NCBI GenBank assembly: GCA_017959485.1
Contig: JAGDAM010000011.1
Span: 1-9,178 of the forward strand
Length of the DNA stretch: 9,178 nucleotides
Direction of reading: 5' to 3'
Origin: Clostridia bacterium
Lineage (GTDB): Bacteria > Bacillota_A > Clostridia > Oscillospirales > CAG-272
Under the pieces are notes generated by a model. It was not told the origin of the DNA and ran no database searches. It worked only from the letters and a program-made list of their open reading frames with translations. Each line of letters opens with the position of its first letter. Position 1 is the stretch's first letter. Positions 1-6,975 of this stretch are shown piece by piece. The position numbers were made by a program, and so were the translations under genes.

Positions 1-201
1 GAGAAACATCCAGTTTCTCCGCGCCTTCTCAGCAAGGGCAGGCGCAAAAATGGCTCGACAATCTACGCACTCAAACGGTGCGTTGTTGACCTGACGTCTA
101 AAATTTTGAAAAACCGCCTGTTTTCCTGCAATTTTTCAGTCAAAACCGGCGTCAAAATTACTCGACAATCTCCGCACGCGAATTGTGTGGTATTGCCTTA
201 A
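1..201 (+). repeat. Left arm of a ~201-bp inverted structured repeat
   Basis: Read forward, this stretch matches the reverse complement of 8924-9124 with, by eye, 8 substitutions and two offsetting 2-nt indels (about 94% identity). Homology stops sharply after the TTAA at 198-201. The outer end may lie left of the window. The arm contains two diverged units: 1-70 aligns without gaps to 108-177 (offset 107, roughly 48 of 70 bases equal). Each unit contains two potential hairpins, for example ACGCAC 65-70 with GTGCGT around 78-83, and CGCCTGTTTT from 116 with the partner AAAACCGGCG near 142-151. The latter has one mismatch here but pairs perfectly in the right arm. Read leftward, that hairpin is followed by a T-rich run, so it could terminate transcription leaving the operon region. 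It could be a dispersed intergenic repeat (REP/BIME-like) or the end of a non-autonomous mobile element; one window cannot decide. Confidence 0.9.
1..201 (+). other. Open frame carried by the left repeat arm (partial, doubtful gene)
   Basis: A frame is open from base 1 to the TAA at 199-201 (66 codons), with its beginning outside the window. The predicted peptide is basic and ends in VVLP. The matching frame is also open in the right arm on the minus strand and ends at the same stop. Differences outside the indel region are three synonymous and four amino-acid-changing substitutions, so there is no sign of purifying selection. The two 2-nt indels cancel and keep the frame. There is no recognisable family. 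It may be an accidental frame through a structured repeat; it is recorded because it is open in both arms. Confidence 0.18.
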
Positions 202-213
202 ACGATAACACTT

Positions 214-247
214 AGCGGGAGGCAGGCGGTCCGCCTTGTCTCCCGCT
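214..247 (+). promoter_or_regulatory. Leader hairpin upstream of the first gene
   Basis: AGCGGGAG (214-221) pairs perfectly with CTCCCGCT (240-247). The interior continues pairing: G222-T239 wobble, C223-G238 and A224-T237, then GGCG (225-228) with CGCC (232-235) if T236 is bulged, leaving a 3-nt loop. This is about 15-16 pairs with one bulge, outside the repeat and 25 nt upstream of the first start codon. No T-run follows on either strand, so it does not look like an intrinsic terminator. A role in mRNA stability or as a protein- or RNA-controlled leader element is inference. Confidence 0.55.
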
Positions 248-256
248 GATTCCACG

Positions 257-262
257 AAAGGA
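257..262 (+). promoter_or_regulatory. Ribosome binding site for the ABC ATPase gene
   Basis: AAAGGA lies 10 nt before the ATG at 273 and supports that start. No convincing -35/-10 pair could be picked between the left repeat arm and this site, so the operon promoter may lie inside the repeat or left of the window. Confidence 0.6.
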
Positions 263-272
263 ACCCCCGATA

Positions 273-1466
273 ATGATTAAGATTTCGCATCTTGTGAAAA
301 ACTACGGCAGCTTCTGCGCGGTCGACGACGTCAGTTTCGAGATCGCCAAGGGAGAAGTCGTGGGATTTCTCGGCCCGAACGGTGCCGGAAAGAGCACGAC
401 GATGAACGTCATCACCGGCTTTCTCTCCTCCACCTCGGGAACCGTGACGATCGGAGGCGTCGATATGCTCGACGACCCTGTCAACGCGAAAAAACTGATA
501 GGATATCTTCCCGAGCAGCCGCCCCTCTACGGGGATATGACCGTCTGGGAATATCTCTGCTTCGCTTATGATCTTAAAAGCTGCAAATACGACAGGGAGA
601 AGCACCTCGACGAAATCTGCCGGGTGGTCAAGATCAGCGACTACCGCAACCGGCAGATTAAATATCTCTCAAAGGGATATAAGCAGCGCGTCGGCATCGC
701 TCAGGCGCTCGTCGGCAACCCGCCGGTAATCATCTTCGACGAACCGACTATAGGACTCGACCCCAAGCAGATTATCGAGATACGGAATCTCATCCGTACA
801 CTCGGGAAAGAGCACACCGTCATTCTCTCGACGCACATCCTTCAGGAAGTGCAGGCGGTATGCGACCGAATCATAATCATTAACAAGGGCAAGATCGTGG
901 CCGACGAAATGACCGAAAACATCGCCCGCGTCGTCGAGAACGCCCGCAGATTCAACGTCAAGATCTGCGGCCCGCAGCGCGAGGTTCTGTCGATGCTCCG
1001 CAACGGCATCCCCGGCGTCGCCTACGCCGAGGTGCTCGCCGCCCGCGACGGCGACGCCTACACCTACCTCGTCGAGAGCGAGGTCGGCACCGACATCCGC
1101 AAAAAGCTCTTCTCCACCCTCGCCGCGCGCGGATGGCCTATGATCGGGCTTGAGGCGCTCGGAATGAGCATCGAGGACATCTTCATCGCCGTCGTCGACA
1201 AGACCGACGAAGACGACCGTCTCCCTTCCCGCAAAAAGAAGACGAAATCCATCGAATCGCGCAGGATGACCGCCGAAAAAGAGATGGCGGGCGAGATGGT
1301 CGCGCGAGCCGCCGATAAGCCGGACGACGGGGATGACGAAACACCCGCTCCCGCGGGCGGCTATTACGAAGATCACACCATCGCGACCGATACGATAGCC
1401 GAAGCGCTCGGCGAATCCGGGAAGCCGGAAGACGGTTCGGGCAAAGACGACAAAAAAGAGGGATAA
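273..1466 (+). CDS. ABC transporter ATP-binding protein, GldA-like, with charged C-terminal tail
   Basis: This is the cytoplasmic ATPase subunit that should energise the permease encoded next. Visible motifs are Walker A GPNGAGKST (residues 34-42), a Q-loop glutamine at 82 (LPEQPPLY), a signature of the form LSKGYKQRVG (132-141) replacing canonical LSGGQ, Walker B VIIFDEP (152-158), D-loop GLD (161-163) and H-loop STH with His188. The KGYKQR signature is typical of the GldA/ABC-2 subgroup. Residues about 220-310 form the small regulatory domain common in this group, ending near the EDIFIAVV segment. Residues about 311-397 are an extra, low-complexity, strongly charged tail (KKKTK, then D/E/G/P-rich) that ordinary homologues of roughly 300 residues lack. 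The AAAGGA site sets the start. The permease gene follows after 15 nt. The ABC ATPase call is secure; the Gld-type subgroup rests on neighbours and signature. Confidence 0.95.
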   Translation: MIKISHLVKNYGSFCAVDDVSFEIAKGEVVGFLGPNGAGKSTTMNVITGFLSSTSGTVTIGGVDMLDDPVNAKKLIGYLPEQPPLYGDMTVWEYLCFAYDLKSCKYDREKHLDEICRVVKISDYRNRQIKYLSKGYKQRVGIAQALVGNPPVIIFDEPTIGLDPKQIIEIRNLIRTLGKEHTVILSTHILQEVQAVCDRIIIINKGKIVADEMTENIARVVENARRFNVKICGPQREVLSMLRNGIPGVAYAEVLAARDGDAYTYLVESEVGTDIRKKLFSTLAARGWPMIGLEALGMSIEDIFIAVVDKTDEDDRLPSRKKKTKSIESRRMTAEKEMAGEMVARAADKPDDGDDETPAPAGGYYEDHTIATDTIAEALGESGKPEDGSGKDDKKEG

Positions 1467-1481
1467 AGGAGAAACCGACAA

Positions 1482-2258
1482 ATGTTGGCCGTTTACAAAA
1501 AAGAGATGCGGTCCTACTTTATCAATCCGGTCGGATTCGTATTCGTAGGGATCTTTCTCACCGTTGCCGCCGCGCTCTGCACCTACCTGACGCTGCAGAG
1601 CTCGACCTACAGCACGGCAAGCTATTTTTACTATCTCATCCTCGTGATGATCATACTCATCCCGCTTCTGACGATGAGAACCTTCGCCGAGGAGAAGAAA
1701 CTGAGGACCGAGCAGATGCTTTTAACCTCGCCCATCTCGATAACCGGGATGGTGCTCGGTAAATTCCTCGCCGCTTTCACAATCTTTGCGGGCTCGCTGC
1801 TTATCTCGCTCGTCGACCTGATTCCGCTCTATATAGTCGGAAAAGCCGAGGCCGCCCTTAACAAGGACGCCCTCACGCACATCGGCCCGGTCACCGCCGA
1901 GATAATCGGTTCGGTCCTGGGAGTGCTTCTCATCGGCGCCGCCTTCATCGCCATCGGCGTATTCGTATCCTCCTTCACCGAAAACCAGCTGTCGGCGGCC
2001 GTCGTCACCATCGCGGCGCTCGCCGTAATGATACTGCTTAACATACTCAACTCGATCGGCAGCGACTCCGAGGGAACCCGTCTCGTAGGCAGCTACGTGA
2101 TAAGATACGTGCTCGACTGGTTCAGCGTCCTCTCCCGCTTCTCGAATTTCCAGCGCGGAATACTCGACTGGTCCAGTCTGCTCTACTATCTGTCGCTGAC
2201 GTTCATCTTCGTCTATATGACGGTGCGCGTCTTCGAGCACCGCCGCTGGGCGAAGTGA
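1482..2258 (+). CDS. ABC-2 type permease, GldF-like
   Basis: This 258-residue integral membrane protein is the likely translocation channel partner of the preceding ATPase. By eye there are six hydrophobic segments: about 17-37, 48-68, 92-117, 139-163, 171-190 and 234-250. Just after the second span is MRTFAEEKKLRTEQMLLTSP (about residues 65-84), the conserved cytoplasmic loop of GldF/NosY-like ABC-2 permeases, which probably contacts the ATPase. The length matches single-domain GldF-like proteins. AGGAGA (1468-1473) overlaps the end of the upstream gene's stop region and sits about 8 nt before the ATG, supporting this start. The next gene begins 16 nt after the stop. The exported substrate is unknown. 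In gliding Bacteroidota relatives act with GldA and GldG; elsewhere the function is generally uncharacterised. Confidence 0.92.
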   Translation: MLAVYKKEMRSYFINPVGFVFVGIFLTVAAALCTYLTLQSSTYSTASYFYYLILVMIILIPLLTMRTFAEEKKLRTEQMLLTSPISITGMVLGKFLAAFTIFAGSLLISLVDLIPLYIVGKAEAALNKDALTHIGPVTAEIIGSVLGVLLIGAAFIAIGVFVSSFTENQLSAAVVTIAALAVMILLNILNSIGSDSEGTRLVGSYVIRYVLDWFSVLSRFSNFQRGILDWSSLLYYLSLTFIFVYMTVRVFEHRRWAK

Positions 2259-2260
2259 GA

Positions 2261-2266
2261 AGGAGG
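2261..2266 (+). promoter_or_regulatory. Strong ribosome binding site for the GldG-like gene
   Basis: AGGAGG at 2261-2266, preceded by AGA, lies 8 nt before the ATG at 2275. It fixes that start and suggests efficient independent initiation, in contrast to the last three genes, which lack such a site. Confidence 0.8.
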
Positions 2267-2274
2267 AAAACGAT

Positions 2275-3876
2275 ATGAAAAACACAGGTCTTTCCTCCCG
2301 CCGCTTCCGCTACGGAAGCGCCGCCTTCCTGCTGACCGCGGTCATAGTCGCTGCGGTTCTGCTGCTCAACGCGATATTCTCTCTCCTTTCGGACAGATAT
2401 CTGCTCTATACCGACCTGACGAGCCAGCGTCTCTACACGCTCTCGCAGGCCGCGATCGATTCGATCGCCTCGATTGACAAGGACGTCGACATCATCTTCT
2501 GCGACGATGAAGACAACATCATGGAGAACACTCTCCACGGATACGTCTACCAAACGGCTCGCGGACTCGAAAAGCACAACTCCCACGTGCACGTGTCCAC
2601 CGTCAACATCTGGCGCAACCCGACCGCCGTCCAGCAGTACAAGACGATGTCAAAGTCGAACATCTATTCGACGAGCATCATCGTCGCGTCGGGAACCGAG
2701 TTCCGGGTCTTCGCCCTGCGCGCGATGTACGTCTTCAACGACAACAGCGACACGACTCCCTGGTCGTACAACGGCGAAAAGAGGCTCTGCGCCGCGATAA
2801 TGGCGGTCACGAGGGCCGAGTCGCCGATCTGCTGCGTCACCTACAACCACGGCGAACCCTTCGTCACCTCCTCCGACGCGGCCGCCTCGGGAGCCATACT
2901 ATCGCTGCTCGAGGACGCCGGATACAAGATCAGATTCATCAATCTGACGACGGAGGAGATCCCCGACGACTGCCGCCTGATGGTGATATACAATCTGCTC
3001 GACGACTTCCTCGTAAACGACGGAGTCTCGGACATCTCCGAGATACAGAAACTCGACAAATTCCTCGACGGAACCAATTCGCTCATGGTCTTCATGAACC
3101 CGACCTCTCCGGTCCTTCCGAATCTTGAGGAATACCTCGAGGAATGGGGAATCAAATTCGACCGTCACACGAATCAGCTCGGCATCACCAACGGATGCTA
3201 CGTAAAGGACACCGGAAACTCGGTCTCCGCAGACGGACTCAAGATCGTCGGCGCATACACCTCCAACGGACTCGGAGCGTCGCTCCACTCCGACCTGCGC
3301 ACGACCTACCCGCCCAAGGTGGTCTTCCCCAACGTCATGGGAATCACCTACGAGACGGCGGCCGGATACAACCGCGTCCTGCACGAGGACACCGAAGACG
3401 CCACGAAGAACTTCACGTATTTCTCCTACTATTCGAACGGCGTGTCGAGAGACATTTACGACGTGTTCAACTCCTTCCCGTCGGCGGTAGAGATTTCGGG
3501 AGGCGTGACGGTCAGGTCGGCGAGCGAACTCGAACCCTTCCATCTGATGACTGTCACCAGAGAGTCGCGCATGGCCGACAACACCACCGCCGACTATTCC
3601 TACGTGATCGCCTGCGGCTCGACCGAGTTCCTCTCGAACGCGCTGCTCCAGTCGAACACCTACGGTAACGACGACCTGATGCTCAGCGCTCTGCGCGCCG
3701 TCAGCAAGGAGCTCGTCATCGTCAATCTCGATCACAAGCCCTTCGCCAAGACGTCGATAGAGAACATTACCACCGCTCAGGCGAACGCCTACACCTGGGT
3801 CCTCATCCTGCTGCCGGCGGTGATCACTCCCGCGGTCGCGATCTACGTTCTCGTCCGCAGAAAATACAGACGCTGA
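2275..3876 (+). CDS. GldG-like ABC transporter auxiliary protein
   Basis: This 533-residue protein has membrane spans at both ends: about residues 16-38 and 508-527, the latter followed by a basic RRKYRR tail. A large soluble domain between them is predicted to face outside the membrane. Family-like features are YTDLTSQRLYTLS just after the first span (45-57), NGEKRL followed by a helical AAIMAVT stretch (166-179), a YNHGEP segment (190-195) resembling the GHGE motif of GldG-like proteins, and LMVFMNP (270-276). These fit the auxiliary subunit usually encoded after GldA/GldF-type genes. The length is close to family members of about 450-600 residues. The external domain may contact the substrate or the next-encoded DUF4340 protein (inference). 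Start chosen from the strong AGGAGG site. No catalytic function can be assigned. Confidence 0.88.
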   Translation: MKNTGLSSRRFRYGSAAFLLTAVIVAAVLLLNAIFSLLSDRYLLYTDLTSQRLYTLSQAAIDSIASIDKDVDIIFCDDEDNIMENTLHGYVYQTARGLEKHNSHVHVSTVNIWRNPTAVQQYKTMSKSNIYSTSIIVASGTEFRVFALRAMYVFNDNSDTTPWSYNGEKRLCAAIMAVTRAESPICCVTYNHGEPFVTSSDAAASGAILSLLEDAGYKIRFINLTTEEIPDDCRLMVIYNLLDDFLVNDGVSDISEIQKLDKFLDGTNSLMVFMNPTSPVLPNLEEYLEEWGIKFDRHTNQLGITNGCYVKDTGNSVSADGLKIVGAYTSNGLGASLHSDLRTTYPPKVVFPNVMGITYETAAGYNRVLHEDTEDATKNFTYFSYYSNGVSRDIYDVFNSFPSAVEISGGVTVRSASELEPFHLMTVTRESRMADNTTADYSYVIACGSTEFLSNALLQSNTYGNDDLMLSALRAVSKELVIVNLDHKPFAKTSIENITTAQANAYTWVLILLPAVITPAVAIYVLVRRKYRR

Positions 3877-3891
3877 GTTCATAACAACGAA

Positions 3892-6108
3892 ATGACAAGC
3901 GAAAACAGCAAAATTAACGCCGAAATCCGCGGCAGACGCCGCCGCTCGGTACTTCGCTCGCAGAGACGGGCCATCATTATCCTCCTCGCCTGCATAGTCC
4001 TGCTCATCGCGGTCCTCATAGCCGTAAAGTATATCGTGAGCATCTACGTGTTCAGCGACGTTGACGGCGAAAAGTACTATATCCGCAAAATCGGAGGCAA
4101 ATACGCGCTGACCGACCGCGGCGGTACGGTGATGGAGGTCACGAAGGACGGATATTACGTCACGGCGAAATCGAGCACGCTGCTCGACATCGACAAAGAC
4201 ACGGGAGACTACAAGATCGTCGCAGTCGTCGACACCGAACAGGGCGAATCGCTCGGCACCTCATCCCGCTTTCTGATGTACAATCACACCTCGCAGGACA
4301 ATATCCAGTCGATCGAGGTACACAACTCATACGGCACCTTCACCTTCTACCGCGACAGCGACGACAACTTCCAGATCAAGGGACACGAAGGTACCCCCTA
4401 TCAGCCGACTCTCTTCTCGTCGCTCGCCGTCAGCTGCGGGTACACACTGACCATCCAGAAGATCAAGGATCCAATCAAGGACGCGGACGGAAAATACACC
4501 GAATACGGCCTCGCCCCGCAGAAACGGGTAGACGGGGACGGCAACGAATACGACTATTCTCCCTACTGGTACCGTATGACCGACACCTCGGGGCGCTCCT
4601 ACAGCGTGTATATCGGCGACGAGATCCCGTCGGGCGCCGGGTATTACGTTAAATACACCGAGCGCGACGCCGTCTACATCATGAACTACTCGGTCGAGGG
4701 CAACATCCTCTCGATGTACGATCCGACCCACCCGGCGGAGAACGTTCAGAACGTGCTCGATCTGCCGGTTGAAAGCTTTGTCCGCCCCGCGATCACCTAC
4801 CCGATGCAGATGAACAACTACTTCGACGTCTCGAATTTCATGCTGGTGTCGAGGGAGGAAATGAAGAAGGCGGACGCCGACGAAAGCTACGTGATGAAGC
4901 CGATAGTCTCCTTCTCGTTCTGGGATATGGACGCGCGCTTCGGAACCTTCTATCACTCGCGGGCTTATCAGCTGATTTATCCCGAAGACTATCTGATGAA
5001 CAGCGACAGCGCCGACGCTACGCTGCAGTCTTTCTACAGCATGGCGATCCTGCGGACGGTCAAGCTCGGCGCGACCGATGAGGACATGAAGACCTACGGC
5101 CTCGACGATCCGTGGCGGATGGTCTACTTCGTCTTCAACGGGGCGACCGACTCGGCCGGCAAGAGCGTCCCGGTGGAGCACTACATCTTCTTCTCGGATC
5201 TCACGCCGCAGGGGACCTACTACGTAATGTCGAACCTCTACGATTTCATCGTCGAGATCGACCGATCCATGCTGCTCTTCCTCGACTACAAGCTGATCGA
5301 CTGGGTGGATTCGAACTATTTCGATATGAATCTCGCCTGGGCGAAGGAAGTCGTCGTCGAGGCGAACGGAAAGACCTACACCTTCAAGCTTGACAACTCG
5401 CGCTCCGACTCGATGTCGAACCCGACCTATTCCGACAAGGCGCGCGAAAACACGACCATCGCCTCGGATCAGATGATTATGACCGCGGAGGACTCTGACG
5501 GCAACCGCTTCAACTCCTTCTCGACCTACAAGATCACCGACGCCTCCGGCTTCACCTGGACGATAACCTCCGACAAGGTGACCGCGGTCGACTCGAACGG
5601 AACCCGCGCCTCGATCAAGGGAGCGCAGTACTCGGTCAACAAATACGGCGACCAGGTGGTGGTGCTCAACGGCAGGATAACCGGAGCCGACGGAACGAAG
5701 GTGACGGTAAACGCCGACACCGTCATCATCGAGGACCCGAACGGAAAAGCGACCGAATACACCCGGATGGGTATGTCGATCTTCCGCAAGTTCTATCAAT
5801 CGCTGCTCTACGCCTCGATCGAAGGCGACGTCCACGACGGAGTCTTCGGGCTGTCCGACGAGCAGATCGCCGGATATCTCGCGGATCAGGACGCCGGCTG
5901 CCAGATCAAGATCACCGTCAAGACCACGTTTGACAAGGAACCCGAATACGTCTTCAGATATTTCGCGTATTCCGAGAGACGCTCGATGCTGACCGTCAAC
6001 GGCGGCAGCGGAGAGTTCTCGGTACTGCGCAGCTTCACCGACAAGATTGCCGCCGACGCCGCGCGAGTCATGGCCGGCGAGACGGTCGATCCCACTTCAA
6101 AATACTGA
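3892..6108 (+). CDS. Membrane-anchored DUF4340-type protein, enlarged
   Basis: This 738-residue protein has a basic N-terminus (RGRRRR), one membrane span at about 27-50, and a long beta-rich region predicted to lie outside the cell membrane. It carries the pattern typical of DUF4340 proteins next to Gld-type transporters: YGL (205-207), then VYIGDEIPSGAGYYVKY from about 239, then an aromatic VYIMN segment. A weaker second copy follows: YGL (402-404), then IFFSDLTPQGTYYV from about 432, then IVEIDRSM. This points to an internal duplication. Residues about 505-625 form a polar, turn-rich insertion before the segment beginning MGMSIFRKFY. DUF4340 proteins are often shorter, around 300-500 residues. 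The gene begins 15 nt after the GldG-like stop with no Shine-Dalgarno sequence, so translation is probably coupled. The molecular role of the family is unknown; membership in the transporter complex is inferred from context. Confidence 0.85.
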   Translation: MTSENSKINAEIRGRRRRSVLRSQRRAIIILLACIVLLIAVLIAVKYIVSIYVFSDVDGEKYYIRKIGGKYALTDRGGTVMEVTKDGYYVTAKSSTLLDIDKDTGDYKIVAVVDTEQGESLGTSSRFLMYNHTSQDNIQSIEVHNSYGTFTFYRDSDDNFQIKGHEGTPYQPTLFSSLAVSCGYTLTIQKIKDPIKDADGKYTEYGLAPQKRVDGDGNEYDYSPYWYRMTDTSGRSYSVYIGDEIPSGAGYYVKYTERDAVYIMNYSVEGNILSMYDPTHPAENVQNVLDLPVESFVRPAITYPMQMNNYFDVSNFMLVSREEMKKADADESYVMKPIVSFSFWDMDARFGTFYHSRAYQLIYPEDYLMNSDSADATLQSFYSMAILRTVKLGATDEDMKTYGLDDPWRMVYFVFNGATDSAGKSVPVEHYIFFSDLTPQGTYYVMSNLYDFIVEIDRSMLLFLDYKLIDWVDSNYFDMNLAWAKEVVVEANGKTYTFKLDNSRSDSMSNPTYSDKARENTTIASDQMIMTAEDSDGNRFNSFSTYKITDASGFTWTITSDKVTAVDSNGTRASIKGAQYSVNKYGDQVVVLNGRITGADGTKVTVNADTVIIEDPNGKATEYTRMGMSIFRKFYQSLLYASIEGDVHDGVFGLSDEQIAGYLADQDAGCQIKITVKTTFDKEPEYVFRYFAYSERRSMLTVNGGSGEFSVLRSFTDKIAADAARVMAGETVDPTSKY

Positions 6109-6120
6109 TTATCAGACAAA

Positions 6121-6975
6121 ATGAGCGACTTTTCTGAAAAAATCGCACGGTTTCTGCGTGAAAACGCCTGCCCGGTATACTCTCTCTCGGCGGTCGCCGA
6201 CGGGGAGCAGACCGATATCGTGAACGTCCGGGCAAACCGCTCGCAGAACGTTTACTCGGTCGCGAAGGCCTTCGCCGTCACCGCTTTCGGCATCGCCTTC
6301 GACCGCGGGCTCATCACACCCGAGGAGCCGGTCGCGCGTCTGCTCGGGAAATATATGCCCGAGGGGACCGATCCCCGCTGGCGGGAGATCACCTACGACG
6401 ACGTAATGCTTCACAAGCTGGGGCTGCCGCAGGGATTTCTCGACATCGACGTGGCGCCGGCCGGAAAGTTCGGCGGGGACTATCTTGGATTCGTCTTCGC
6501 CGAACCCTTCGCCGCCGAGCCCCGCGTCGAAAGATGCTACACCGACGCCGCCTATTATCTTATCTCGAGGGCGGTCGAAGAGGCGTGCGGCGAACCGATT
6601 GACAATCTGCTCTGGCGGGAGTTCTTCCTGCCCGCCGGCTTTGCCGAAGCCGCGTGGAGCCGCTGTCCGCAGGGTCATCCGATGGGTGCCACCGGCCTCT
6701 ATATCAGCGCCCGTGACATGGTAAAGCTGGGCGAGCTCTACCGCCTCGGCGGCGTTTACGGCGGACGGAGGATCCTATCCGAAAAATGGGTCGAAACCGT
6801 TCTAGGCCGCGGATACGAACTGCGCCGGCTCGGCATAGGCGACGGATACGGCAAGGGCGGAATGTACGGGCAGCAGCTTGCAGTCTTCCCGGAAAAGAAG
6901 CTTTCGGTCGCCTGGACCGCGTATGGCTTCAAAGACAAGACGCCGCTGCTCGAATTCCTGTACGGTCTCTCATGA
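6121..6975 (+). CDS. Serine hydrolase of the beta-lactamase/PBP fold
   Basis: This 284-residue protein is close to single-domain class C beta-lactamase-like serine hydrolases. The probable nucleophile motif is SVAK (46-49: Ser46 with Lys49). YTD (140-142, in YTDAAYYLISR) stands where related enzymes have YxN or YSD. KGG at 245-247 (GKGGMYGQ) is a candidate third motif. HKLGLPQGF (98-106) and GATGLYISARDMVKLGELY (189-207) are typical of the family. The N-terminus (MSDFSEKIARFL) is hydrophilic and no signal peptide is visible, which is unusual where a cell-wall or surface substrate would be expected. It starts 12 nt after the previous stop without a Shine-Dalgarno site and overlaps the next gene by 4 nt. 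Possible activities are esterase, amidase or D-amino-acid peptidase; resistance to beta-lactams should not be assumed. Confidence 0.87.
   Translation: MSDFSEKIARFLRENACPVYSLSAVADGEQTDIVNVRANRSQNVYSVAKAFAVTAFGIAFDRGLITPEEPVARLLGKYMPEGTDPRWREITYDDVMLHKLGLPQGFLDIDVAPAGKFGGDYLGFVFAEPFAAEPRVERCYTDAAYYLISRAVEEACGEPIDNLLWREFFLPAGFAEAAWSRCPQGHPMGATGLYISARDMVKLGELYRLGGVYGGRRILSEKWVETVLGRGYELRRLGIGDGYGKGGMYGQQLAVFPEKKLSVAWTAYGFKDKTPLLEFLYGLS

Noticed and set aside
1..201. CRISPR-like or simple tandem array
   Set aside because: There are only two diverged 107-bp units, with no short identical repeats and spacers.
183..209. Possible promoter TTGTGT (183-188) and GATAAC (204-209)
   Set aside because: The 15-nt spacer is short, both boxes match consensus poorly, and the -35 half lies in a hairpin arm of the repeat. 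Too weak to annotate.
3144..3668. Plus-strand 174-codon frame inside the GldG-like gene
   Set aside because: The peptide is dominated by R and H, typical of a shifted frame of GC-rich coding sequence, and lies wholly inside a recognised gene. The same applies to 2474-2800, 5112-5393, 6485-6724 and 8395-8598.
4327..5835. Long minus-strand open frame of 502 codons antisense to the DUF4340 gene
   Set aside because: It is rich in R, H, V, D and E with no domain pattern and no ribosome binding site. It is a by-product of GC-rich codon use in the well-supported plus-strand gene. The same applies to minus-strand frames at 669-1481, 1722-2285, 2899-3882, 6756-7982 and 8229-8942.
6786..6971. Upstream in-frame start extending the lipoprotein by 62 residues
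   Set aside because: It would overlap the serine hydrolase gene by 190 nt, adds an arginine-rich stretch with no family likeness, and buries the lipoprotein signal inside the protein. ATG 6972 with the ATGA overlap is far better.
6121..6975. Antibiotic-resistance beta-lactamase
   Set aside because: The fold and SxxK motif are shared by many esterases and peptidases. Without a signal peptide and in this operon context, resistance is not supported.
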